A stretch of DNA of 64,000 nucleotides from Symsagittifera roscoffensis (taxonomy: Eukaryota > Xenacoelomorpha > Acoela > Convolutidae), in assembly GCF_963678635.1 (NCBI RefSeq), contig NC_087066.1:46239225-46303224 (forward strand). Direction: 5' to 3'. Below are positions 41,348 through 51,300 of this stretch, piece after piece. Made by a program: the position numbers and the translations under genes. The notes under the pieces were generated by a model that worked only from the letters and a program-made list of their open reading frames with translations, did no database searches and was not told where the DNA came from. Every line of letters starts with the position of its first letter. The stretch's first letter is position 1.

Positions 41348-44300
41348 GCCTTCCGGATTGGTGGTTTTTAAGAACAAAGGGCGTTATTGGAACGTTTAGC
41401 CAAACGGTGAAGGCTGGAATATTCTAGTATTTTAAAATTTCAAAAATTCGAATGATGACGTCACATTTCTGAGAAATGCTGAAACGGCCATTTTTAACAA
41501 AAAACGAGAGAGGAACAAGAACAACAACGTTGGTTGCGCTGACGAGAACAACTTGATCGAAATTGAAGAAGTCGAAATTAAAGAAAAACAGCAGCAGAGT
41601 GCAGAGAACGTTCCGAGTTGCAACTATTGTGCTGCTACAATAGTTGCAAGGCCGTTGCGAACAACGGTGAAGGGTAAGAAATCAGCCCTCCGTGTTATCG
41701 TGAATTCGAACTTAAGGAGCTTGATTCACTGGATTCAAGAATCCGGAAGGGTCTCGGGACGGAAAACTTTTATTGACTCATATGAACTTTTAGCATCCTG
41801 TCATGTCCTGACTTGAATTTAATTGATATTTGGATTAGTTTTGACAAGGATGAGGTGCTAAGAGTTGGGGGGGGAAAGGGTTGATCCATCTTCGATGGAG
41901 ATGATGATTTTTATCTACTGAACAAAAACAATAGTAATATAATAAGTAGTAGCCCTGTTTTTAGAAGTGACCTCGTGGTCTGGGGATACGGAGACCCAGC
42001 CATGAGCTCACTATTTTTGCATGTAATTCAGTTAATTTGAGCGTTCTGGTCGAAGCCGGAGAACAGTAACGTTTTTGTCGGCCCGATGTTAGAAAAGACC
42101 ACCGAAAAGTACTGGCTTGGTAGAGACGGTGAAAAACATGCAAAGCTCTGTTTAGACGCTAGCCAGTCGTCTTAAGACTTAGTTTTGTTATCCGTCGATA
42201 TGTATCTTCCGGGCGAATGTTACATGTATGTTTTTATGGCGCTCCTGGGTGTTATTCTTTCATAACATCATGACCAGCGGAACCGTTAACGAGCACTCCG
42301 CGCCGAGCGGATGCTCACATTAACGCCCTTAAAAGGCCTAAACTGCCGGGGCGGAAGGGTAGTTCGGAACGCGGAAGCCTTCCGGATTACCGTGAATAGT
42401 TTTTTAACCTAGTTAAGACCGAAAATTCACTAACCAGGAAGGGTGGGGGGAATCATGAACCCCTCATCCCCTGAGTGGTTTGTGACCAAAAACACTTAAA
42501 GATATAAGCAAAACCAAACAAAAAGTAGTATAGTACCCAAGAAAAACAAAAAACATAAAAAATAACCGAAAAAACCAAAAACAGTAAAAAAGTAAAAAAT
42601 CAGTAGAAATCATCCCCCCAGACAAGATGTGATTCAACCCCCCCGTTTGTTGTTGATAGATATATTGTTATTACAGGCATTTATATCAGTCAGGATCGTT
42701 ACGATCAGTTTTGAAGCCCGTTTGTGAGGCTTGTACTGTAGGGTTATTTGAGCATTTAAGCACGTTAATGATAAATTGCGCTCAATCCGGAAGGGTCAGC
42801 TGATTTGCGCTCAATTCGGAAGGGTCTTGGGTGAAGACCGATCCGGCAAGCAGTACAAGGAGCAACAAGAAGGGGCTCAACGACAACAACAATCGACTGT
42901 TGGGTATCGTTAACAAGTTTTGTATCCCTTTTGGTACAAAAAGTAAGATAGCAATCTGTGGGGGGCTCGACAGTGCTGCACTGTAGTGACCCTTCACCGA
43001 ACTGCGAATATCCGAGTTAAGCACCTTAATTCGGATAATAAACAAACCCGGAGGGGTATAGTATTACTAATATTATTATTTATATAGCCTATATTAATAG
43101 TCTTATATCGTTTTTCAGTGAAAAACAACGAAAACAGACCGGTTTTTAGGGTCAAAATAGCGATATTTTGATCCCCCCACAAGTCGCGATTTTTGAGATA
43201 TCGATATTTTTTGAAACGGAAAAAAGCGCTAAGTTAGTGTGTTACATCGTAACTGCACTACTGTAATAGGTAGAACCTGTTAACTTTAGTTCGGAAGTGG
43301 TTGGAACTAGTTTGGTACAAAAAACCAAATTTTCCCATTTTTTGATAGTAAGAAGCACTATAAAATCAGAAAATTTTTTGAAATCTTTGAGTTAGGACAG
43401 TAAAAATAGTTGTTCGGACAACGTCGACTAGTGAATCTACGAGTTTTAAAACCCGCTACCCGAAAGCCTTCCGGGTTGCAGAGAAATCGAACATAACGTG
43501 TTTGATTTGGTGGATTCATCAATCCGGAGGGGTCCAGGTAGCATAGTTTTTCGCAAATTTTTTCTACAAAAGCGTTTTAGATCGGGTCTTTTGCATTGAA
43601 CTAGAAGAGTATAGGCCTTTTGAGCTCAGATCAATAATTTTTAGCTCGAAAGGACCAGATTTGCGGAAAAAGTTAGGCGGAACCTATAAGAGAGAAAATT
43701 TTTGAGTTTGGAAGAAAGACGTTTTAGTTAATAACTTTGGAACTACTGAGCATATTGAGTTGATCTTGGTACCAATAGATCACAAATTAGCTGAGCTTAC
43801 TGATAGGGTCAGAAATTTTTTTTGGAAAAGTAAGCGAGAAAATTTTTTGAGATTGTTTTTAGCAAATTACACAAATCCGGAGGGGTACACCCTTCACGTT
43901 TTATAAATTTTGCTGAAAAACCCTTATACCCCTACCAAAAGTTGATAGCGATTGAACTAAGTAACTTAAGACAGTTCTAGACAAAAAGGGAGGGCTGAAG
44001 GCACAAGACAACCACAATAGGGTCGAAATTAGGCAAGTGATAAGACCCTTCACCGTTAGTGTGAATTGTCAAATAAGTGCCTTAACTTCAATCCGGAGGG
44101 GTCTAGGAAAGGACCCTATACCCTTCCCAGTTAATTCAAACAGCATAAAAGCAACGCAGAACGTATCCGGAGGGGTATAAGCTGAGATTAAGAAAACTAC
44201 GAAAAGCTACTTTGACAGAGCTAAGGGCTCCCAATCCGGAGGGGTCGAAATTTTTCAAAGTCAGAGGGGTCCGAATCCGGAGGGGTCTACTTTCCACAAA

Positions 44301-44460
44301 ACCGGAGGGGTCCGAATCCGGAGGGGTCTTATAGTTGCTAATTCGGAGGGTTCCAAATCCGGAGGGGTCTACTATTAACTAACTCGGAGGGGTCCCAATC
44401 CGGAGGGGTCTATATTCTGACAGTCCGGAAGGGTCCTATTTGTGCCAATCCGGAGGGGTA
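41348..44460 (+). repeat. array of AATCCGGAGGGGTC-like motifs in the leader
   Basis: About twenty copies of a 12-14 bp motif, consensus AATCCGGAGGGGTC with G/A variation at GGGG/AGGG. They are sparse at 41348, 41741, 42377, 42783, 42811, 43047, 43461, 43521 and 43873, then dense from 44089 to 44460 (44089, 44164, 44232, 44274, 44300, 44313, 44342, 44356, 44383, 44397, 44424, 44446). The copies at 41348, 42377 and 43461 are inverted. No coding frame follows it. Spacing is irregular, about 15 bases at its tightest, which suggests a multi-site binding array rather than a satellite. Confidence 0.88.
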
Positions 44461-45244
44461 TTATTTTATTAAGGATTTAGGTTAACGAAAGAAAGACTAA
44501 AAAGCGAGAGGTATTAGGTTATTAATACACAGGCTAGGTATCAGTGACTGCACTGGTAACTTGCCTTTCAAAAAGAACCAGACTAATACAAAACAGGTCC
44601 GAACTCGGATATTCGCGACACTAAGTCTAAATTAAAAAGAGCGTGACTCATTGGTGTGGATTGAAACATAATACGTTTTTGGGAAAAGTGACTGCCCTGA
44701 GGATTTTAGTAGGTCTAGCTCGGGCAGTCCGAAGGCAGAATAGGTAACACAGTACTCGGTGGGTGCAATAGACGCCCACTTGAGAAAATTACTGCCTTCA
44801 AAGTTTTGTCTGTTTGGTGCAGCACCAAGCAGGGAAAGCTTTTTCTTTAAAAGACAGGTTCGACAATTGTACTGCGACCGACTAAGAGTACAAGACACAT
44901 ACGTTTTTTTATATATACATTCATATTGTGTCAATATATATTTTTTTTGTTTTTTTTTTATTTTAAATCAACCTAAACTGTGCTTGATTGGGTAGTGAGT
45001 ACACTATCTTTTAAAATTGACTGATAACATCATATTGTGCTAGTTTCCAGATCTTTGGACCGATAATCGGTCAGTGTGAATAAATTTTATACAAACTGTA
45101 CTCTGACAACATACAGGGATTCGTGGTCACTATTTAGTAGAATCTGGTGAAATTTATTGTGTTGTGTCATTATTATTGTTAATAAAACTATAAGGTCTCT
45201 AGCAATTGAGTCAAGAGTGGGCATAGGAAAGTGACAAATAAAGA
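44461..45244 (+). promoter_or_regulatory. structured leader between motif array and Gag
   Basis: This segment has a strong hairpin at 44691-44728 (ACTGCCCTGAG / CTCGGGCAGT), a GTGGG...CCCAC hairpin at 44759-44780, the palindrome TTGGTGCAGCACCAA at 44814-44828 and the palindrome GACCGATAATCGGTC at 45058-45072. It then has a T-rich tract and a TATATATA-type stretch near 44910-44945. Retroelement leaders usually carry primer-binding, dimerisation and packaging signals; I cannot say which of these roles applies. Gag starts at the ATG at 45245. Confidence 0.6.
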
Positions 45245-48200
45245 ATGAGTTTAGACAAGTCAAGGATACCAAAACGAGGTAATAGCTCTAGGAAATTCAT
45301 ACCTGAAAAGCAAAGAAAAACGATGACCGATCCTTTTGTGGATTGGATCAAGCGAACCCGGTCCGATAAAGAGGAGACGGTTTCAGGCAGAATGGTTGAA
45401 ACGAGAAGTCAGAAGACCTCAGAAGAGCGAAGAGAACTGTTAGAAGTGGAGGTCAATACGGACCATACCATGAACGACAACCAGGGAGTAAATGGACTGG
45501 AAGGGAGAGGCAGAAGGCTGGCGAGTGAATCTACTCCGGTAGAACAAGGCCATGACTTTGCCACTTCCACCGGGACATTGGATCGAGAGGAGATGTCGGA
45601 ACTGTCCGACATCTCAACTGAAGTAACGGCAACTAGAAGATCTCCGACAGACAACACTATGATGGCAAGCGGAACTGGGAAACAAACAACCTCATCATCG
45701 TTCTCAGAAAGAATGAAGAACACCTTCGGAAACATCTTTCCATTCAGCATGGGAGGAGGAGCAGGAAACGATGGTGAGTCCCAGGAGGAAGAGGATGAAG
45801 AGGAGCAAGGGGACTTTGGATCTCAAGTCAGCCTCAATAGTTCGATCCAGGAGAGTGAGGCACACGTCGGAAGAGAGACTGGAACCATGGATAAATTTGG
45901 TGTAGTGACAACGATAAGCAAAGAGGCAAACACACCGGGCACGTCAAAGGACTTCGCGATTAGGACAAGTTCGGAGCCACAACCTGGAGAGAGTAGAACC
46001 AGAGGGCTTGGCATCGCGTTAATGGATCCTGAATTAAATAATGAAAAGACGTTGAAGCAGAGAGTCAAGGCCCGGATCTCGACAAGCACGAAGTTACCTG
46101 GGACCGACAGGGTTACACCACCACTAGTGACGCCACTCATGGATAACGGGGCAGCACTAGAGGAAGCCTTAAACAACATAGTGGGCAGCAGTTTAGGAGA
46201 ACAAAATGAACAGATGTCGATAAGGATGAGTGAACTAGAAAGAGCAGTTCACATTGAAAGAGAAAGTCTGCGGGAAGAAATAAACCGCAACAGACAAGAA
46301 GTTGGCAGAAGCAAAAAACACTTGAAAGAAAGAACGGACGAACATATGACGAGGAACTTGTCGCGAATGACAAGAGAGGCGGAACAGAGGGAGTTACGCT
46401 TAAGAGCCGACATGGAGAAGTTAAGAATTCAGCAAGAGCAGTCTCTTGGGTCTCTTGACACAAAGATAGACGCGATGATGGAGAGGCGAACTCAGGCTAT
46501 CATGGATAGGTTGCACGGGCTACTAAGCAGCAAGAGTGGACCAAAAGAAGGAGAGCCGAACTCGGGAGGTCCAAGCAGGGAACCGAGGGTGAACTTCAAT
46601 GAACATCAAAGGAGGAAGACGTATGGATCCACTAGAGGCAGGGGCAGTTCATCAGGCTATGCCACAAGGGGTAATACAGCATGGGGCCCGAACAGTAGAG
46701 CAAGTTCAACGGGGAACAGACAAACCTCGAACGAACGACCAACGCAAAGCACACATGCGACTGGGAGAAGCGATTCTGGCAACATGGGGCATACAAGCCC
46801 GAGGAGGAGTCATATGGGCCAAGCGGGAAACGCTCATGGTGATTCGGATTGCAGGGATGCACCGCACACAGAGCCTTCGACAAGGTGTGAGGACACTCAA
46901 GCGGGACACTCAAGGGATGCTACGGCAATGGCCACAGCATTTGGACCACTGAACAGGTCTTTAGAGACATTCCTGACGAGGTTATCAAGAACCAATGAAC
47001 GCAGTGAGAAGTCCAGAAGAGTCTTTAAGAAACCAAGATGCTACAAAGACGAATCTGATGGCTGTATTGATACCTGGATAGAGGTAATGAAGCTGAATTT
47101 TGAGGAAGAGGACTTGTCGGAGAGACAGGAATGCAGCGCGCTCACCAGCAACTTAGAAGGGACAGCCCTGAACTGTGTCATGGCCAAGAAACAGTATCAA
47201 CGTGACACTGCAGAGAAAATCTTCGAAATCTTGTTAAACCGTTTCGGATCAGGGGTGCAGGGGCACCAGGCGATGATGCGCTTCGAGAAACGGAGGCAAC
47301 GAGAAGATGAAACAATAGACAAGTTTCTCGATGATTTGGAAATGCTGAGAAGACGCAGCCAACCGGATGAGTCAAACCGAAGGATGAACCTGGCCGTAGC
47401 CTCAAAATTCATCGATGGTGTGAAAAATGATGAACTTCGTACGATGCTAGCAACGCATTACACACCACTACCAACTAATGCGCCAACACCGGAGGAGTTG
47501 AGGCTCAAATCAAAAGAGTATCTTTTGTTGAAACCTCCTTCGAGATCTGGATATTACAAGAACAATTATGGCAATTTTAACAACGGACCAGCAAACCAAG
47601 GGAACAATTGGTATAAACCGAGGGATGATATGGACAAGAGACGTTCTTGTGCTAATTGCAGTTCAACAGACCATCATGTGTCAGCATGCCCAGCTTACAA
47701 ACAAGGCATGAAAGCAATAGGCTTTAGCCTCGAGGACGAAGATGCGTCAGAGTTGGATCATGAGGATTTCATGAGAGGAGTAATTGCGAAATTCGGCCCG
47801 AGGTGTTTCTTTTGTAACTTGGAAGGTCATTTTAAATCAGATTGTCCGCAACTCTGGGATGCAGTGGCAGACATCAAGCATCCAAGACATGAAGAAGCTT
47901 TGTCAGGAGTGAAAGCCAGCAAGGCTCGACTTTTGAGTGAAGCGGAGGCACGCAGAAAGGATAAACCTCAAGAGCTGGTGGCAAAGAAGATGCAAGCGGT
48001 AACAGAGGAAGCACGTGAACCGGAACCAGCAACTGCGGCCGATGACTTCAAAATCGATTATAGGGCAGCTGCGAGGGACGCTATAAATAGAGTACAGCAG
48101 GAACTAGTGACGAAAGAGATTGAGCAAAAGGTGAAACTCGAGCTGGAGAATGAAAAATTACAGGAGCAACTGAACGCCTTTGAAGCAACGGAAGTTGAAG

Positions 48201-48346
48201 AGGCAAAAGCACCAAGCAGCTTGAGCATGAAACTTAATGTTATCTCTGGTCAGAGGTTCGGTATAGCACCGCAAGGAAGTAAAATACAGTCGATAATCTC
48301 AGTGACAGGGCATCAGGTAATCAGAAACCGTCTGAGTTCACTTTGA
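45245..48346 (+). CDS. gag: ORF1, Gag polyprotein
   Basis: 1,033 residues, about twice the usual Ty3/Gypsy Gag. Residues 1-320 are acidic and disordered. A long coiled coil follows at about 325-430 (ELERAVHIERESLREEINR and onward), then a serine/glycine/arginine-rich stretch to about 570. The retrotransposon Gag capsid domain lies at about 600-760 (GCIDTWIEVMKLNF; FEKRRQREDETIDKFLDDL). Two CCHC knuckles follow: CANCSSTDHHVSAC (802-815) and CFFCNLEGHFKSDC (854-867), both CX2CX4HX4C. A C-terminal coiled coil at about 940-1000 ends the protein. Gag packages RNA and assembles particles. The stop codon overlaps the Pol start. Sequence upstream is structured leader, with no other in-frame start close by. 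Confidence 0.95.
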   Translation: MSLDKSRIPKRGNSSRKFIPEKQRKTMTDPFVDWIKRTRSDKEETVSGRMVETRSQKTSEERRELLEVEVNTDHTMNDNQGVNGLEGRGRRLASESTPVEQGHDFATSTGTLDREEMSELSDISTEVTATRRSPTDNTMMASGTGKQTTSSSFSERMKNTFGNIFPFSMGGGAGNDGESQEEEDEEEQGDFGSQVSLNSSIQESEAHVGRETGTMDKFGVVTTISKEANTPGTSKDFAIRTSSEPQPGESRTRGLGIALMDPELNNEKTLKQRVKARISTSTKLPGTDRVTPPLVTPLMDNGAALEEALNNIVGSSLGEQNEQMSIRMSELERAVHIERESLREEINRNRQEVGRSKKHLKERTDEHMTRNLSRMTREAEQRELRLRADMEKLRIQQEQSLGSLDTKIDAMMERRTQAIMDRLHGLLSSKSGPKEGEPNSGGPSREPRVNFNEHQRRKTYGSTRGRGSSSGYATRGNTAWGPNSRASSTGNRQTSNERPTQSTHATGRSDSGNMGHTSPRRSHMGQAGNAHGDSDCRDAPHTEPSTRCEDTQAGHSRDATAMATAFGPLNRSLETFLTRLSRTNERSEKSRRVFKKPRCYKDESDGCIDTWIEVMKLNFEEEDLSERQECSALTSNLEGTALNCVMAKKQYQRDTAEKIFEILLNRFGSGVQGHQAMMRFEKRRQREDETIDKFLDDLEMLRRRSQPDESNRRMNLAVASKFIDGVKNDELRTMLATHYTPLPTNAPTPEELRLKSKEYLLLKPPSRSGYYKNNYGNFNNGPANQGNNWYKPRDDMDKRRSCANCSSTDHHVSACPAYKQGMKAIGFSLEDEDASELDHEDFMRGVIAKFGPRCFFCNLEGHFKSDCPQLWDAVADIKHPRHEEALSGVKASKARLLSEAEARRKDKPQELVAKKMQAVTEEAREPEPATAADDFKIDYRAAARDAINRVQQELVTKEIEQKVKLELENEKLQEQLNAFEATEVEEAKAPSSLSMKLNVISGQRFGIAPQGSKIQSIISVTGHQVIRNRLSSL

Positions 48347-48348
48347 TG
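48344..48348 (+). promoter_or_regulatory. TGATG stop-start overlap between Gag and Pol
   Basis: The Gag stop TGA (48344-48346) shares its A with the first ATG of Pol (48346-48348). Pol is in a different frame from Gag. The two frames overlap only from about 48283, and I see no clear slippery heptamer there. Termination-reinitiation of the UAAUG/UGAUG type, as described for some retrotransposons such as SART1, is the simplest reading. A TTG just upstream could also be read in the Pol frame. Confidence 0.75.
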
Positions 48349-51300
48349 CATTTGGACACATATGCAGACTATCTGAGGCAGATGGAGCCACGCACCGAGT
48401 CGAGGGCTGTGAGGGCACTACTGACCACGGGTGGCCCTCGCATGAAGAAACTTCATGGACGCTACCTAGAAGTCTATGGGCCGTATCAAGTGATGCTGAA
48501 CGTGGATGGGATCAGTATCTACACCAGGACTTATGTAACAAAAGATGATGACCAAATAGGGCAGATCTATTTGGGTGAAGAGGAACTCAAAGTCCGCAGG
48601 ATAGGCCATGACGCCATGATGGAACAAGACGCGGTACACATTGGATATGAAGCAGATGTGACAGCACACCTGCTCGACACCAACGGAACAAAAATCGGAG
48701 TCACAGGGCTTCTGGACACAGGAGCGGTGGTGAGTGTGATGCCGATAAAAACTTGGGAAAGAATGGGCTTCACACGGGAAGATCTGATTCCTACGAACCT
48801 CCGACTGGCCGCTGCAAATCGAGGAGCCATCTACGTGGCCGGAAGAACACCGATAACGGTCCTTCACATGGGAGGACGAGACCTTTGGATGAGCTTCCTG
48901 GTGGTAGAGAATCTGGACGACGCCGACCAATTCATCTTGGGCAGAGATTTTGTCAGGAATTTTGACGTGATGATTGACTTGAACAACGGTCTAATACGGA
49001 TTAGAAACCCGGACCGAAAGTATGTTAAGAGACCAATTAATAGGATAATAACAGATGAAAATAAGGTACCAGTTTCTTTGGATAGAAAAGTGAAGTTACA
49101 ACCAGGACAAGCTGTAGTAGCAATTTTTAGAATGAGAAATTTAAATTCGTTAAGTGATAGCAAACAGGTTTGCTTAGTACCGAATCCAAATAGTCAGAGT
49201 TCGGTAATTTTAGGCCGGAGCTTCTCGGTAACGCGAAACGGACTGTGTGTCAGTGTGTTGTTGAACACACTGGACACCACGGTTTCAATCCAGCGTGGAA
49301 AGAAGCTTGGCTACGCCTTGCCGATGAGGACCGACTATGAGGAGACACAAAACTTGAAGAAACATAATGTGAAAGACTGTCCTTATCATGCAAATAAAGA
49401 TAAAATCTTAAAGAGAATTAATGAATTAAAATCTATTCATAAATTGTTTTCAATGAAATCCGAAACGGACGACGGCTTATCAAGTTGCTCGAATTTTCCG
49501 GAACGCCCCTCGTCATATGAACTTGATGCTGACAAACCGGTTTTGCCAGAAATAGAACATTTAAAAGGAAAAATAGGTGAGGGAGATTTTGAAAAATTGC
49601 GGGACCTCCTAAATCGGAACGCCGAGGTATTTTCAAAACATAAGGCGGACATCGGTTGCTGTAATTTCGTCGAACACGAAATCGAACTAGAAGAGGGCGC
49701 CGTTCCCCATAGGGAAGGCGCAAGGCGAATGACGCCACATAAATCGGAAGCGTGCCGAGCGGAAATAGAAATGTTGCTTGAATACGACATGATAGAACCC
49801 TCGAAATCGCCGTGGGCTTGCGGGGTAGTCATGGCGAAAAAGAAAGGGGGGCAGCTTAGATTTTGTTGCGACTTTCGTTACTTGAACGCGGTAACGATTA
49901 AAGATGCGTACCCGATACCGCGAATAGACGAGAGCCTATCTAAACTTGGTGATGCAAAGTTCTTCACCACATTGGACTTGGGTTCTGCCTTCTGGCAGGT
50001 TCCTCTGCGAAAGAAGGACAGAGAGAAAACCGGATTCGCGTGCGAATTGGGGTTGTACCAGTGGAAGAGGATGCCCTTCGGCTTGTGCAATGCAACAGCA
50101 ACTTTTCAAAGGCTGATGGCTCAGGCTTTGACAGGAGTGACCAAAAAGTACGGGAATCTCTTGATGTGCTACGTGGATGATGTAGTCATAGCGACACCGA
50201 CCCTGGAGGATCACATTGATCGGCTCGATGAGGTCTTCGGATGTATGAAAAGAGCAGGCTTGAAATGCAAACCATCGAAATGTGAAATCCTTAGGGATTC
50301 GATAAAGTACCTAGGAAGGATGGTGGATAGGCATGGCGTGAGGCCGGACCCTGAAGCAGTGGAAGCAGTGTTGACATGGAAAGCTCCTAGAACGGACACA
50401 CAGCTCATGAGCTTCCTAGGGTTTGCCAATTACTACCGTGAATTCATTAAAGGATATGCGGACAAGGTGTATCCGATGCAGAAGCTGATGCGCAACAAAG
50501 GGAAGAAGTTCGAATGGAACGATGAGGCACAAGTTGCTTTCGAGAACATAAAGCGGGAACTGTGCGAAGCGCCAGTGCTGGGCATGCCTACAGAAAAAGG
50601 CATGTATGTTCTTGACACAGACGCATCGGTGGTGGCCATCTCAGGAATATTGCATCAAGAGCAAGAATGGAACGGAAGAACAGTTCTCCGTCCCATTGCA
50701 TACGGCAGCAAAGTCTTGAGTGACACAGAGATGAAATATGGCGCACCAAAAGCAGAAATGTTTGCAGTAGTCACCTTCGTGGAGAAGTACCGTGCATACT
50801 TGGGGAGCGCTCCCTTCAAGTTACGCGTGGACAACAGAGCGTTATCCTGGTTGAAGACCTACTCGATGGATCAGAGTTATATTGGTAGGTGGATAGTAAG
50901 ACTGGATGGCTACCATATGATAATCGAACATAGGATGCGTGACAAACACCAGAATGCTGACAGCCTCAGTAAGAAAACTGAATTCTATGAAAGATTGGAG
51001 CAGAAGCAGGCCAATCAGGCGGAAGTAAAGGAGGGATTCTCGTTTCTGGACAAAGAAACTTATGAAGCGCTTCCCTTAACGAGATGGTTGGATAAGTCTG
51101 GACATCCAATTCCAGGGCATCCTGAGTTACCTGTAGAGAAAGCAGCCGAGATAAAGATTCCTACCAAGGAGGATCCGGTCCCCTTGGATTTGTTGCTGCG
51201 CTCGAACCTGGTCCAGCAAGAACTCTCTCGCATGAATATAAACAGCCTCTCATTATTGGATAAAACGGTGCAAGTCACACCACAAGTAATGCGGATGCTG

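Noticed and set aside
41348-44460. The leader motif array as a CRISPR array or satellite
   Set aside because: Spacers are irregular in length, motifs are too short and vary in orientation, and the setting is eukaryotic.
40600-45240. A delimited 5' LTR and primer-binding site for the giant element
   Set aside because: Without the 3' LTR there is nothing to compare. TGG starts such as those at 44550 and 45056 do not match a known primer site, so no boundary is claimed.
48283-48345. A minus-one slippery frameshift site for Gag-Pol
   Set aside because: No X XXY YYZ heptamer in the overlap; the stop-start overlap is the more economical explanation.
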